Source of the DNA: Phocaeicola_A sp045647865
GTDB taxonomy: Bacteria > Bacteroidota > Bacteroidia > Bacteroidales > Bacteroidaceae
Assembly (NCBI GenBank): GCA_045647865.1
Contig: JAZRMW010000066.1
Location: 1-64,000, forward strand
Length of the DNA: 64,000 nt
Direction of reading: 5' to 3'
A program made the translations under genes and the position numbers. The notes beneath the pieces are model-generated. The model made no database searches, was not told where the DNA came from, and saw nothing but the letters and a program-made list of their open reading frames with translations. The first letter of the stretch is position 1. The number at the start of each line of letters is the position of its first letter. This document shows positions 8,396 through 17,266 of the stretch, in pieces.

Positions 8396-9160
8396 ATGAA
8401 ACTGAATCTGAAAAACCCCATCGTCTTCTTTGACTTGGAGACAACGGGTGTCAACATCAATAATGACCGCATCGTTGAAATCTGCTACCTGAAGGTGCAC
8501 CCCAATGGTAACGAAGAGAGTAAGACACTGCGTATAAATCCCGAAATGCATATCCCCGAAGAATCATCGGCCGTACACGGCATCTATGACGAGGATGTAG
8601 CAGATTGCCCGACCTTCAAGGAAGTGGCCAAGCAGATTGCTCGCGACATAGAGGGGTGCGACATTGCCGGATTCAATAGCAACCGGTTCGATGTACCCCT
8701 ATTGGCCGAAGAATTCCTCCGTGCAGGGGTCGATATCGACATGAGCCGACGCAAGTTCATCGATGTGCAGGTCATCTACCACAAGTTGGAGCAACGCACC
8801 TTGTCGGCTGCATACAAATTCTATTGCGACAAGAATCTGGAGGATGCCCACACGGCTGAAGCCGACACACGAGCCACTTACGAAGTGCTGAAAGCACAAC
8901 TCGACCGATACCCCGAAGTGTTGCAAAACGACATGGCTTTCCTCTCGGAATACTCCAGTTTCACACGCAACGTGGATTTTGCCGGACGCATGGTGTACAA
9001 CGAGAAGGGTATCCCGACCTTCAACTTCGGCAAATACAAGGGAAAGAGCGTGGAAGAAGTGTTACTGAAAGATCCCGGATACTATAGTTGGATACTTCAA
9101 GGAGACTTCACACTGAACACCAAACAGATGCTGACACGCATCAAGTTAGGAATAAAATAG
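8396..9160 (+). CDS. DEDDh-type 3'-5' exonuclease (DnaQ/ExoX-like)
   Basis: A 254-residue exonuclease. ExoI VFFDLETTG (catalytic Asp and Glu), ExoII GFNSNRFDVPLL and ExoIII HTAEADTRAT (His and Asp) place it in the DEDDh DnaQ superfamily, which removes 3' nucleotides with two metal ions. Residues about 205-250 (FNFGKYKGKSVEEV, YYSWILQGDF) match the C-terminal domain found on ExoX-like enzymes. Its place between dnaN and coaBC suggests a proofreading or repair role. The ATG at 8396 is preferred over an upstream in-frame ATG at 8348 because the family begins MKLNLKNPIVFFDLE. Confidence 0.9.
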   Translation: MKLNLKNPIVFFDLETTGVNINNDRIVEICYLKVHPNGNEESKTLRINPEMHIPEESSAVHGIYDEDVADCPTFKEVAKQIARDIEGCDIAGFNSNRFDVPLLAEEFLRAGVDIDMSRRKFIDVQVIYHKLEQRTLSAAYKFYCDKNLEDAHTAEADTRATYEVLKAQLDRYPEVLQNDMAFLSEYSSFTRNVDFAGRMVYNEKGIPTFNFGKYKGKSVEEVLLKDPGYYSWILQGDFTLNTKQMLTRIKLGIK

Positions 9161-9167
9161 TAACAAG

Positions 9168-9258
9168 GAGTTGCAGGAGACAGGAGTTACAGGAGTACAG
9201 ACAATAGACAAGCACACACATTTATCTGAACTCCTGAACTCTTGACTCCAGAACTTCT
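9168..9258 (+). repeat. AGGAGTTGCAGGAG-type spacer repeat
   Basis: Iterated GGAGTTGCAGGAGACAGGAG and ACAGGAGTACAG, followed by complementary TGAACTCCTGAACTC. It belongs to the same family as the arms at 3245-3528 and fills the gap before coaBC. Confidence 0.65.
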
Positions 9259-9271
9259 AAAATATAGCCCC

Positions 9272-10483
9272 ATGTCACTAAAAGGAAAGAAATTCGTACT
9301 CGGTATCACAGGAAGCATTGCCGCATACAAGGCTTGCATCCTGATACGCGGACTTATCAAGGAAGGAGCCGAAGTGCAGGTGGTCATCACACCGGCGGGC
9401 AAGGAGTTCATCACCCCCATCACCCTGTCGGCTCTGACGAGCAAACCGGTCATCAGCGACTTCTTTGCCCAGCGCGACGGCACTTGGCACAGCCACGTAG
9501 CACTCGGCCTTTGGGCAGATGCCATGATTATCGCCCCTGCTACGGCCTCCACCATCGGAAAGATGGCCCATGGAGTGGCCGACAACATGCTCATCACCAC
9601 CTACCTATCGATGAAGGCTCCCGTCTTTGTGGCACCGGCCATGGATCTCGACATGTATGCCCACCCCTCAACGCAACAGAACCTCGTCACCCTGCGCTCA
9701 TACGGCAACCACATCATTGAGCCGGGCGAAGGTTTTCTGGCCAGCCATCTGATGGGCAAGGGACGCATGGAGGAACCGGAGAATATCATCATTGCCATCA
9801 AGAAATTCTTCTCAGACAAGGAAAAAAGTTTTTCTCCGTTGGACGGAAAAAAAGTGTTAATCACCGCTGGTCCTACATACGAAAAGATTGACCCTGTACG
9901 TTTCATAGGTAACTACTCGTCAGGCAAGATGGGATACGCTCTGGCCGAGGAATGTGCCCGCCGTGGTGCGAAGGTGACACTCATCAGCGGCCCCGTGAGC
10001 ATGTCGTGCAACCATCCGAACATCCAACGCATTGATGTGGAGTCGGCCGAAGAGATGTACAATACAGCCATGACCCACTACCCTGCGTGCGATGCAGGAA
10101 TCCTCTGTGCCGCCGTAGCCGACTTCACGCCCGAGGTGAAAGCCGAGCAAAAAATCAAGCGCGAAGGGGATGACTTGGTGATCCGCCTGAAACCTACACA
10201 GGACATTGCCGCCTCACTGGGAAAAACGAAGTGCGAAGGACAACTCCTCGTGGGATTCGCCCTCGAAACGACCAATGAGTTGGCTCACGCACAGGGCAAA
10301 TTAGAACGGAAGAACTTCGACTTCATCGTTCTCAATTCATTGAACGACCAAGGAGCCGGATTCCGACACGATACGAACAAGATTACCATCGTGTCAGAGA
10401 AAGAGGTGAAGGAATATCCCTTGAAGCCAAAGGCTGAAGTGGCAATCGACATCATTGACGAGTTGGAAAAGAAACTTAACTGA
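9272..10483 (+). CDS. coaBC: bifunctional phosphopantothenoylcysteine decarboxylase/phosphopantothenate-cysteine ligase CoaBC
   Basis: A 403-residue bifunctional coenzyme A enzyme. The N-terminal flavoprotein half (CoaC, residues 1-180) shows GSIAAYKA, the catalytic-His region WHSHVALGLWADAMIIAPAT and PAMDLDMY. The C-terminal half (CoaB, about 190-403) shows AGPTYEKIDPVRFIGNYSSG and CAAVADF. CoaB couples CTP-activated 4'-phosphopantothenate to cysteine and CoaC decarboxylates the product to 4'-phosphopantetheine. panC and panD, also in this window, supply pantothenate. The ATG at 9272 is the family start. The next gene follows after 8 nt. Confidence 0.97.
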   Translation: MSLKGKKFVLGITGSIAAYKACILIRGLIKEGAEVQVVITPAGKEFITPITLSALTSKPVISDFFAQRDGTWHSHVALGLWADAMIIAPATASTIGKMAHGVADNMLITTYLSMKAPVFVAPAMDLDMYAHPSTQQNLVTLRSYGNHIIEPGEGFLASHLMGKGRMEEPENIIIAIKKFFSDKEKSFSPLDGKKVLITAGPTYEKIDPVRFIGNYSSGKMGYALAEECARRGAKVTLISGPVSMSCNHPNIQRIDVESAEEMYNTAMTHYPACDAGILCAAVADFTPEVKAEQKIKREGDDLVIRLKPTQDIAASLGKTKCEGQLLVGFALETTNELAHAQGKLERKNFDFIVLNSLNDQGAGFRHDTNKITIVSEKEVKEYPLKPKAEVAIDIIDELEKKLN

Positions 10484-10491
10484 TAGAAAGA

Positions 10492-11406
10492 ATGAAGATA
10501 CACATCCGACATTTCTGCAGAATGGTCTTTCTGGCATTGGCAACATTGATGCCCCTCAATACCCATGCTCAAGAACTGGACTGTAAGGTGGTCATTAACA
10601 GCCAAAAGATACAGGGCACCAACAAAGAGGTGTTCAAGACTTTGGAAACGGCTCTGACTGAATTCATGAACACACGCAAGTGGACCAACCAGCAATACAG
10701 CCAGCATGAGCGTATCAGCTGTTCGTTCAACATCACCGTCAACCAATATAATAACGACGGTAGCTTCGTTTGCGACATCATGGTACAGAGCAACAGACCC
10801 GTCTTCAACTCCAGTTACAACACTACGGTGTTCAATTTCAAGGATTCGGAATTTGCCTTCACCTACAAAGAATTTGACCAACTGGAATTCAAGGAGGATA
10901 TGTTGGACAACAACCTGACGGCCGTCATGGCTTACTATGCCCTACTCATCATCGGCATGGACATGGATACCTTTGCGCCACAGGGCGGTACAGAGGTACT
11001 CCAACGTGTGACCTCCATCGTCAACAATGCCGAAATGCTGAATGCCACGGGATGGAAAGCCTTTGACAGTGACCGTAACCGCCACGCCATCATCAATGAT
11101 TATCTGGATGGTGGAATGGCCCCCCTGCGCCAACTGATGTATGATTACTACCGCAAAGGATTGGACGAAATGGCCACTAATGCCGAACGCGGACGCACTA
11201 ACATTACCACCGCCCTTACCAAACTGAAAGAGGCCAAAGAGAACAAACCCCTCTCTGCCCTACCCGTCATCTGGACAGACATCAAAAAAGACGAATTGGT
11301 GAATATCTACTCCAAAGGATCACAAAAGGAGAAGGAGGATATATCCACGATGATGAGCGAAATCAACCCCTCGCAATCGACCAGTTGGAATAAGATAAAG
11401 CAGTGA
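10492..11406 (+). CDS. DUF4835 (PorD-type) periplasmic protein
   Basis: A 304-residue exported protein with a signal peptide ending near residue 26 (THAQE) and a mature domain starting ELDCKVVINSQKIQGTN, the characteristic opening of DUF4835. The family is annotated PorD in type IX secretion organisms but is also kept by Bacteroidales that show no gliding or T9SS cargo. The order coaBC, DUF4835, recN is a conserved Bacteroidota neighbourhood, and the 8-nt gap to coaBC implies co-transcription. No catalytic motif is visible. An envelope role is inferred from the signal peptide. Confidence 0.8.
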   Translation: MKIHIRHFCRMVFLALATLMPLNTHAQELDCKVVINSQKIQGTNKEVFKTLETALTEFMNTRKWTNQQYSQHERISCSFNITVNQYNNDGSFVCDIMVQSNRPVFNSSYNTTVFNFKDSEFAFTYKEFDQLEFKEDMLDNNLTAVMAYYALLIIGMDMDTFAPQGGTEVLQRVTSIVNNAEMLNATGWKAFDSDRNRHAIINDYLDGGMAPLRQLMYDYYRKGLDEMATNAERGRTNITTALTKLKEAKENKPLSALPVIWTDIKKDELVNIYSKGSQKEKEDISTMMSEINPSQSTSWNKIKQ

Positions 11407-11464
11407 ATGGTGACAAGCTACGAGTGATGAACTACGATTCATAAATCATAATTCATAATTAAAA

Positions 11465-13129
11465 TTGATAATTTCTCTCCACATACAGAACTACGCACTC
11501 ATTGACCGCCTCGACATTGACTTCGAGCGCGGCTTCTCCGTCATTACGGGTGAGACAGGTGCGGGAAAATCCATCATCCTTGGAGCCATCGGACTCCTGC
11601 TTGGCCAACGTGCCGACTCAAAAAGCATCAAAGTTGGAGCGGCCAAGTGCATTATCGAAGCACACTTCGACCTGACAAGCTACAACATGGAAGGATTCTT
11701 CGAAGAGAATGACTTGGAGTACGACAACGAATGCATCCTGCGCCGCGAACTTTCCGCTTCGGGTAAGAGCCGCTCGTTCATCAACGATGTGCCTGCACAA
11801 CTCAGCCAAATGAAGGAATTGGGCGAACAACTGATTGATGTACATAGCCAACACCAAAACCTCCTGCTCAACAAGGAGAGTTTCCAACTCAACGTGGTGG
11901 ATATCCTTGCCAACAATGCGCAAGAAGTAAAAGCATACAAGGAGGCTTACCACCATTGGCGCAGCCTCTCGGCCGAACTCGCACACCTCACCGAAGAGGC
12001 AGAGAAGAGCCGTGCCGACGAAGATTACCTGACCTTCCAATTGGAGCAATTGGATGCATTGAACATCAAGGAAGGTGAACAAGAGGAACTGGAAGCCGAA
12101 TCGGACCGACTGACCCATGCCGAGGAAATCAAGAACAGCCTCTATGCAGCCAGTCAATACCTCAATCCTGAAGAGGGTAACGGAGTGCTCGGCGCCTTGA
12201 AGGATGCCGGACGTCAATTACGCGACATAGCCCGTGTCTTCCCCACAGCAGATGAATTGTATGAACGTATGGAGAGCTGTCTCATCGAACTGAAAGACAT
12301 CAACGATGAGATTGAGTCATCCCTCGATCAGGTGGAATTCAATCCCGCCCGCTTGGAGCAGGTAAACGACCGGTTGAACCAACTCTATAGCCTCGAACAG
12401 AAGCACCATGTGCAAACCGATGCCGAACTGCTCACTTTGGCCGAAGAATTACGTACCAGGCTGCAAGCCATCACCTCGTTTGACGAACGAATTGCCGAAT
12501 TGACTAAAGCGAAGAAGCAGGCCTACGAACAACTGCTTGCCCAAGCCGAGACCCTCACTTCTCTACGTAAGAAAGCGGCACTGGATATTGAAAAGGAACT
12601 CACCGAGCACCTCATTCCCCTAGGGATACCCAACGTGCAATTCAAAATTGAATTCAATGCCCGCAAAGAACCGGATTCTACAGGAATGGATAGCATCAGT
12701 TTCCTCTTTTCGGCCAACAAAAGCGGTGCCCTACAAGATATTGCCCACGTGGCATCGGGTGGAGAAATTGCCCGCGTAATGCTTTCACTGAAAGCTCTCA
12801 TCACGGGAGCAGTCAAATTGCCCACAATCATCTTTGACGAGATAGACACCGGCGTGTCGGGCAAAATAGCCGAACGCATGGCATTCATCATGAAAGAGAT
12901 GGGAGCGGCCAACCGCCAAGTAATCAGCATCACCCACCTGCCACAGATTGCAGCACAAGGTGCAACCCACTACCGTGTCTATAAGGAAGACACCGAAACG
13001 GGTACAACCTCACACCTCGTCCGACTCTCCGAAGAAGAGCGCGTGACAGAGATTGCTCACATGCTCAGTGGTGAAACTCTGACTGATGCAGCAATGGAGA
13101 ATGCTAAGGAACTACTTAAAATGAATTAA
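11465..13129 (+). CDS. recN: DNA repair ATPase RecN
   Basis: A 554-residue SMC-like protein for double-strand-break repair: split ABC ATPase with Walker A GETGAGKS (residues 29-36), long coiled-coil arms (about 150-380, rich in EEAEKSRADEDY-type heptads), signature SGGEIARVMLSLK and Walker B TIIFDEIDTG. The start is odd: an in-frame TAA at 11456 excludes an upstream ATG, the family N-terminus (IISLHIQNYALIDRL) begins at once, and the only start is TTG at 11465 after an A/T-rich leader. Confidence 0.95.
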   Translation: MIISLHIQNYALIDRLDIDFERGFSVITGETGAGKSIILGAIGLLLGQRADSKSIKVGAAKCIIEAHFDLTSYNMEGFFEENDLEYDNECILRRELSASGKSRSFINDVPAQLSQMKELGEQLIDVHSQHQNLLLNKESFQLNVVDILANNAQEVKAYKEAYHHWRSLSAELAHLTEEAEKSRADEDYLTFQLEQLDALNIKEGEQEELEAESDRLTHAEEIKNSLYAASQYLNPEEGNGVLGALKDAGRQLRDIARVFPTADELYERMESCLIELKDINDEIESSLDQVEFNPARLEQVNDRLNQLYSLEQKHHVQTDAELLTLAEELRTRLQAITSFDERIAELTKAKKQAYEQLLAQAETLTSLRKKAALDIEKELTEHLIPLGIPNVQFKIEFNARKEPDSTGMDSISFLFSANKSGALQDIAHVASGGEIARVMLSLKALITGAVKLPTIIFDEIDTGVSGKIAERMAFIMKEMGAANRQVISITHLPQIAAQGATHYRVYKEDTETGTTSHLVRLSEEERVTEIAHMLSGETLTDAAMENAKELLKMN

Positions 13130-13145
13130 AAACCACACCACAATA

Positions 13146-13203
13146 AAATTATAGGAACTATTGAATTATAAGAGCTATAGGTACTATAGAAACTATAAAT
13201 AAG
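13146..13203 (+). repeat. ACTATAG/AACTAT spacer repeat ahead of the RlmB-type gene
   Basis: Iterations of AGGAACTATTGAATTATAAG, AGCTATAGGTACTATAG and AAACTATAAAT fill the gap between recN and the methylase. The same family recurs at 13989-14043 and 25880-25950. Confidence 0.7.
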
Positions 13204-13205
13204 TT

Positions 13206-13946
13206 ATGGAACAAAGTGAAATGATTTTCGGCACTCGCGCCGTGATAGAAGCCATTGAGGCAGGAAAAGAGATTGACAAGATATTAATCAAACGTGATAT
13301 TCAAAATGAACTTTCACGCGAATTGTTTGCCGCTCTAAAAGGAACACTCATCCCCATACAACGTGTGCCCGTTGAACGACTCAACCGTATCACCCGCAAA
13401 AATCATCAGGGAGTGATTGCCTATATCTCCAGCATAACCTACCAACGTACAGAAGACTTGGTTCCCACACTTTTTGAAAAAGGAAAGAATCCGGTATTCC
13501 TGATGCTCGACGGAGTGACAGATGTACGCAACTTCGGTGCCATTGCCCGCACCTGTGAATGTGCCGGAGTGGATGCCATCATTATCCCAACCAACAATAG
13601 TGCCAAGGTGAATGCTGATGCAATCAAAACATCGGCCGGAGCACTGCATACGCTACCCGTATGTCGTGAAAGAAGCCTAACAAGCACTATCAACTACCTG
13701 AAACAATGCGGTTTCCACGTAGTTGCAGCAACAGAAAAGGGAGACTACAATTACACAGACGGACAATACACCGACCCAATCTGTATCATCATGGGAGCCG
13801 AAGACAAAGGAGTATCCTATGAACATCTTGCCCTCTGCGACGAATGGATAAAGATACCGATGACAGGACGCATTGAATCGCTGAACGTAAGTGTAGCAGC
13901 CGGCATCCTCATCTACGAAGTGTTCAGACAAAGAGGGTGGGAATAA
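13206..13946 (+). CDS. rlmB: TrmH-family 23S rRNA 2'-O-methyltransferase (RlmB type)
   Basis: A 246-residue SpoU/TrmH protein. The N-terminal substrate-binding domain opens with MIFGTRAVIEAIEAGKEIDK. The C-terminal SPOUT domain has motif 1 DVRNFGAIARTCECAG, motif 2 IIMGAEDKGVS and motif 3 IPMTGRIESLNVSVAAGI, including the catalytic Arg and the AdoMet-binding knot. RlmB 2'-O-methylates G2251 in the 23S P loop; the exact nucleotide target is inferred from overall resemblance, since paralogues share the motifs. It follows recN on the same strand across an ACTATAG-repeat spacer. Confidence 0.9.
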   Translation: MEQSEMIFGTRAVIEAIEAGKEIDKILIKRDIQNELSRELFAALKGTLIPIQRVPVERLNRITRKNHQGVIAYISSITYQRTEDLVPTLFEKGKNPVFLMLDGVTDVRNFGAIARTCECAGVDAIIIPTNNSAKVNADAIKTSAGALHTLPVCRERSLTSTINYLKQCGFHVVAATEKGDYNYTDGQYTDPICIIMGAEDKGVSYEHLALCDEWIKIPMTGRIESLNVSVAAGILIYEVFRQRGWE

Positions 13947-13988
13947 GGATTCTCTCCCCCCTCCACAAAATTACGATATTGCAATAAT

Positions 13989-14043
13989 TACTATAGGCAC
14001 TATAGTTTCTATATTACTATAGCTACTATAATCACTATCATTA
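13989..14043 (+). repeat. ACTATAG spacer repeat
   Basis: TTACTATAGGCACTATAG, TTACTATAGCTACTATA and ATCACTATCATTA: a second copy of the family found at 13146, placed immediately before the next gene. Confidence 0.7.
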
Positions 14044-14054
14044 AACTAAGGAAT

Positions 14055-15767
14055 ATGATTCAGAGACTTATAATTCTCCCTATCCTTTTGTCCCTTGTTT
14101 CACTATCCTCCATCGCCCAACAATCCCCCAAATGGGTAAAGAAAGCACGGACAGCGGTATTCTCTGTCATCACTTACGACAGCGAGAATAAAATATTGAA
14201 TACAGGAAACGGATTCTTCATCAATACTGATGGCGAAGCTGTAGCCGATTATGGGCTGTTCAAAGGTGCAGAAAGAGCCGTAGTGATTACAACCAATGGC
14301 AAGCAATTGCCCGTGACTCATATTCTAGGTGCCAACGAAATGTATGACCTCGTAAAATTCCGCATTGATGCCGGCAAAGAGAAATTGACTGCCCTTAGTG
14401 TGGATACCCTCGGTGTACAGAAAGGAGAGACTGTGTGGATGTTACCCTATAGCACTAGCAAAGCGGTGGATTGCCCCACGGGAAAGGTAGAGGATCGCGT
14501 CACCGCCTCTGAACGATATGCCTATTACACACTGCGTTTGCCAGTGACAGATAAATCAACAAGCTGCCCGATAATGAATGAAGAGGGCCATGTTGTAGCC
14601 CTCGTACAGAAACCTTACGGTGGACAAGAGAACATGACCAGCTATGCAGTTGATGCACACTTTGCTACCAATCTCAGCATCGGAGCACTAACAGGAAACA
14701 GCCCGGCTCTACGTGCCATCGGAATCAAAAAGGCATTGCCTCCCACCGAACAGGAAGCCCTCGTCTATCTTTACATGAACAGTGGAAGAGCATCGGAAGA
14801 GTATCTGAATCTACTGAACGAGTTTATAGAAATCTACCCTAATAATGCCGAAGGATTCCAACGACGTGCAACACTCTATGTACAAAGCTTCCGCGACAGC
14901 CTCCACTTTGAATTAGCTGAAGCCGACATGAAACAGGCCTTGGAATTAAATCCCAACAAGGCTGATGCCCACTATGCTCTCTGTCGCTTGATATATACTA
15001 ATGCGGTTAATGAACAGCCCGTGAAATACAAAGACTGGACATTAGAAAAAGCACTCGGTGAAATAAACCAAGCCTTAGTTACCGACACCCTACCCCTCTA
15101 CTACCAGACAAAGGGAGATTTGCATCTGGCTCTCAGACAATATCCTGAAGCATATGCAGCCTATAGCTACGTAAACGCATCGAACATGGCCACAGCCGCC
15201 ACTTGGATGGCTGCTGCACAAACCCTGCAACTCATGGGTGACACGGCACGCACTGCTGAAGTTGTCACTCTTATCGACCATGCAGTCAACACCTATGCCA
15301 AACCCTATCCACGCGAAGCCGCTCCCTATATTTGGCACCGTGCACAAGCGCTTGAAGCCGACGGTCGCCCACGCGAAGCTGTTAAGGACTATAATGAGTT
15401 CCACACATTGATGGGCGGACAGGTGAGTGCAGCATTCTACTACCATCGTGCCCAGGCTGCCTTGGCCGGAAGACTCAACCAAATGGCCGTCGATGACATA
15501 CACAACGCTGTGGAGATGAATCCCGACAACGTGGACTACCTCATTGAAAAAGCCTCCATTTGTACCCGCTTCAACCTCTCCGATGAAGGTATTACCACTT
15601 GTAAACGCATCATAGAGTTGACACCTGAATACCCCGATGTCTATCGTTTACTCGGCCTCTGTTACATCCATAAGGGAAACAAGAAAGCCGCACACGCAGC
15701 CTTTCTCCGTGCTAAGGAATTAGGAGACCCTCACGCTGAAGGACTGATTGAAAAGTTTACAAAATGA
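14055..15767 (+). CDS. exported protease-like/TPR protein with degenerate catalytic triad
   Basis: A 570-residue protein. Signal peptide 1-21 (SSIAQ); residues 30-210 resemble a trypsin-like (S1/DegP-type) domain (GFFINTDGEAVADYGLF, NEMYDLVKFRID, CPIMNEEGHVVALV); residues 240-570 are tetratricopeptide repeats (ADAHYALCRLIY, VYRLLGLCYIHKGNKKAA). In the usual template NYHV/GNSGGP the catalytic His is replaced by Gly67 (DYGLF), Asp98 is retained, and the Ser position reads Thr169 in KSTSCP, so it should be inactive as a protease. A periplasmic scaffold or adaptor role is inferred. It precedes a D15-type barrel gene by 49 nt, probably in one operon. Confidence 0.75.
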   Translation: MIQRLIILPILLSLVSLSSIAQQSPKWVKKARTAVFSVITYDSENKILNTGNGFFINTDGEAVADYGLFKGAERAVVITTNGKQLPVTHILGANEMYDLVKFRIDAGKEKLTALSVDTLGVQKGETVWMLPYSTSKAVDCPTGKVEDRVTASERYAYYTLRLPVTDKSTSCPIMNEEGHVVALVQKPYGGQENMTSYAVDAHFATNLSIGALTGNSPALRAIGIKKALPPTEQEALVYLYMNSGRASEEYLNLLNEFIEIYPNNAEGFQRRATLYVQSFRDSLHFELAEADMKQALELNPNKADAHYALCRLIYTNAVNEQPVKYKDWTLEKALGEINQALVTDTLPLYYQTKGDLHLALRQYPEAYAAYSYVNASNMATAATWMAAAQTLQLMGDTARTAEVVTLIDHAVNTYAKPYPREAAPYIWHRAQALEADGRPREAVKDYNEFHTLMGGQVSAAFYYHRAQAALAGRLNQMAVDDIHNAVEMNPDNVDYLIEKASICTRFNLSDEGITTCKRIIELTPEYPDVYRLLGLCYIHKGNKKAAHAAFLRAKELGDPHAEGLIEKFTK

Positions 15768-15816
15768 CAATTCATAAACGCAAGCATTTAATTATCAATT
15801 TTAAACATACAAAACA

Positions 15817-17139
15817 ATGAAACGCAAACTTACCTGCCTGCTGTTATGCGCCCTCACATTGGGTGTAGCAGCACAAGAGAAAGAAAAGGAGGAAATCATC
15901 AAGAAAGGATGGAACTTCGGCCCTCTACCCGTAGTGGGATGGGACAGTGACCTCGGTTTTCAATATGGAGCCTGTGTTGACATCTTCAACTACGGTGATG
16001 GTACAAATTACCCCTCATATGACTACAAAGTAAATCTTGAGGCATCAACTTATACGGGAGGATCATCACTGTTCCGTTGCTATGGTGACTTCAAAACTCT
16101 TATCCCCGACGGGAAATTGTTCTTTGACTGTACCTACTTCAACTCCAAGAAGTTTGACTTCTTCGGATACAACGGTTTCTCTTCGCCTTACTTTGGTTCA
16201 GACTACATGACTGCAGAAGGAGACAAGAGTGAGTTCTACTGGATGCGCCGTAACCAATTCCGCTTCGTCACAAGCTTGCAAAAACGCATCAAGGGCAACC
16301 TCTATTGGGCTGCCGGACTGGGATATTACAATATCTATACCAACAATATCAATCTAGAAGACTACGACGGACAAAACACTCTCTACCAACGCTACATTGA
16401 CTACGGACTTATCCATGCAGATGAAGCAAAGGGTGGCAATGTATTGCAATTGAAGGCCGGATTGGTATACGATACACGCGACCATGATAGCGACCCTACA
16501 CGCGGTGTCAACATTGAAGCAACACTTGTTGGTGCTCCTGATATCATTGACCGTAAAGGGTATAGCAATCTCGGTTTTACCTTTGTTGGTTCACAATATA
16601 TACCTATGATGAAAGACCGACTGACGTTTGCCTATCGCCTCGGTGTACAAGCCAAGTTGGCAGGCGAAATTCCTTACTATTTCATCAACAACCTCAATAC
16701 CCTCTTCTTCCGTAAGGTATATACCGAAGGATTGGGTGGCAATGCCTCGGTACGCGGAATCAACCGCAACGGTGTAGTGGGTAATGGAATGGCATGGCTC
16801 AATGCCGAACTGCGTTGGCGTATAGTCCACTTCCGCTTCATCAACCAAAATTTCCACATTGCCCTCAACCCCTTCTTCGATATGGGACGAGTTATCCAGT
16901 CGTACCGCCTCGATGAACAGAAGGCAGCTGCTCAAGCTTGGAGTGAACAACCTGGTGGAGAATATAAGGCCAACCCTTTCTATTCGGGGGATGAAGAGGC
17001 AATCCATGCTACAGCAGGATGTGGTGTGAAGGTGGTAATGAACCGTAACTTCGTCATCTCCGTTGAAGCGGCCCGTGCCCTTGATGAGCACGATGGAGAA
17101 AAACTGTGGAACAACATCGGGTTCAATTACCTGTTCTAA
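15817..17139 (+). CDS. BamA/TamA-like (D15 surface antigen) outer-membrane barrel protein
   Basis: A 440-residue protein with signal peptide (1-19, GVAAQ) and no POTRA domains. The mature part opens with NFGPLPVVGWDSDLGFQYGA, a hallmark of the small Bacteroidota Omp85/D15-like family. Later strands include the VYDTRDHDSDPTRGVNIEA segment, which resembles the conserved D-T-R-x-P-x-x-G motif near the barrel end of Omp85 proteins. It ends in an aromatic residue (NYLF). An outer-membrane location is expected; the cargo is unknown. It is likely co-transcribed with the upstream protease-like/TPR gene and is closed by a strong terminator. Confidence 0.8.
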   Translation: MKRKLTCLLLCALTLGVAAQEKEKEEIIKKGWNFGPLPVVGWDSDLGFQYGACVDIFNYGDGTNYPSYDYKVNLEASTYTGGSSLFRCYGDFKTLIPDGKLFFDCTYFNSKKFDFFGYNGFSSPYFGSDYMTAEGDKSEFYWMRRNQFRFVTSLQKRIKGNLYWAAGLGYYNIYTNNINLEDYDGQNTLYQRYIDYGLIHADEAKGGNVLQLKAGLVYDTRDHDSDPTRGVNIEATLVGAPDIIDRKGYSNLGFTFVGSQYIPMMKDRLTFAYRLGVQAKLAGEIPYYFINNLNTLFFRKVYTEGLGGNASVRGINRNGVVGNGMAWLNAELRWRIVHFRFINQNFHIALNPFFDMGRVIQSYRLDEQKAAAQAWSEQPGGEYKANPFYSGDEEAIHATAGCGVKVVMNRNFVISVEAARALDEHDGEKLWNNIGFNYLF

Positions 17140-17159
17140 CAATCCTGTTAGATTCGAAT

Positions 17160-17206
17160 AAAAAAGCAGAGGCGCTACAAACTTGTAACACCTCTGCTTT
17201 TTTATT
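17160..17206. terminator. bidirectional terminator between the D15 barrel and CPBP genes
   Basis: AAAAAAGCAGAGG pairs perfectly with CCTCTGCTTTTTT around an 18-nt loop. The A run and T run allow use on both strands. Confidence 0.9.
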
Positions 17207-17266
17207 ATTTGCCTTACCTTATAGGACAATAGGTCCAATTAGTCCAACAGGGCTAATAAGTCCCCA

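Noticed and set aside
13146..14043. Possible CRISPR array in the ACTATAG repeats
   Set aside because: Units are short, imperfect and contiguous with no spacers of constant length, and no cas genes are present; the Cas2-like VapD protein is not evidence for CRISPR.
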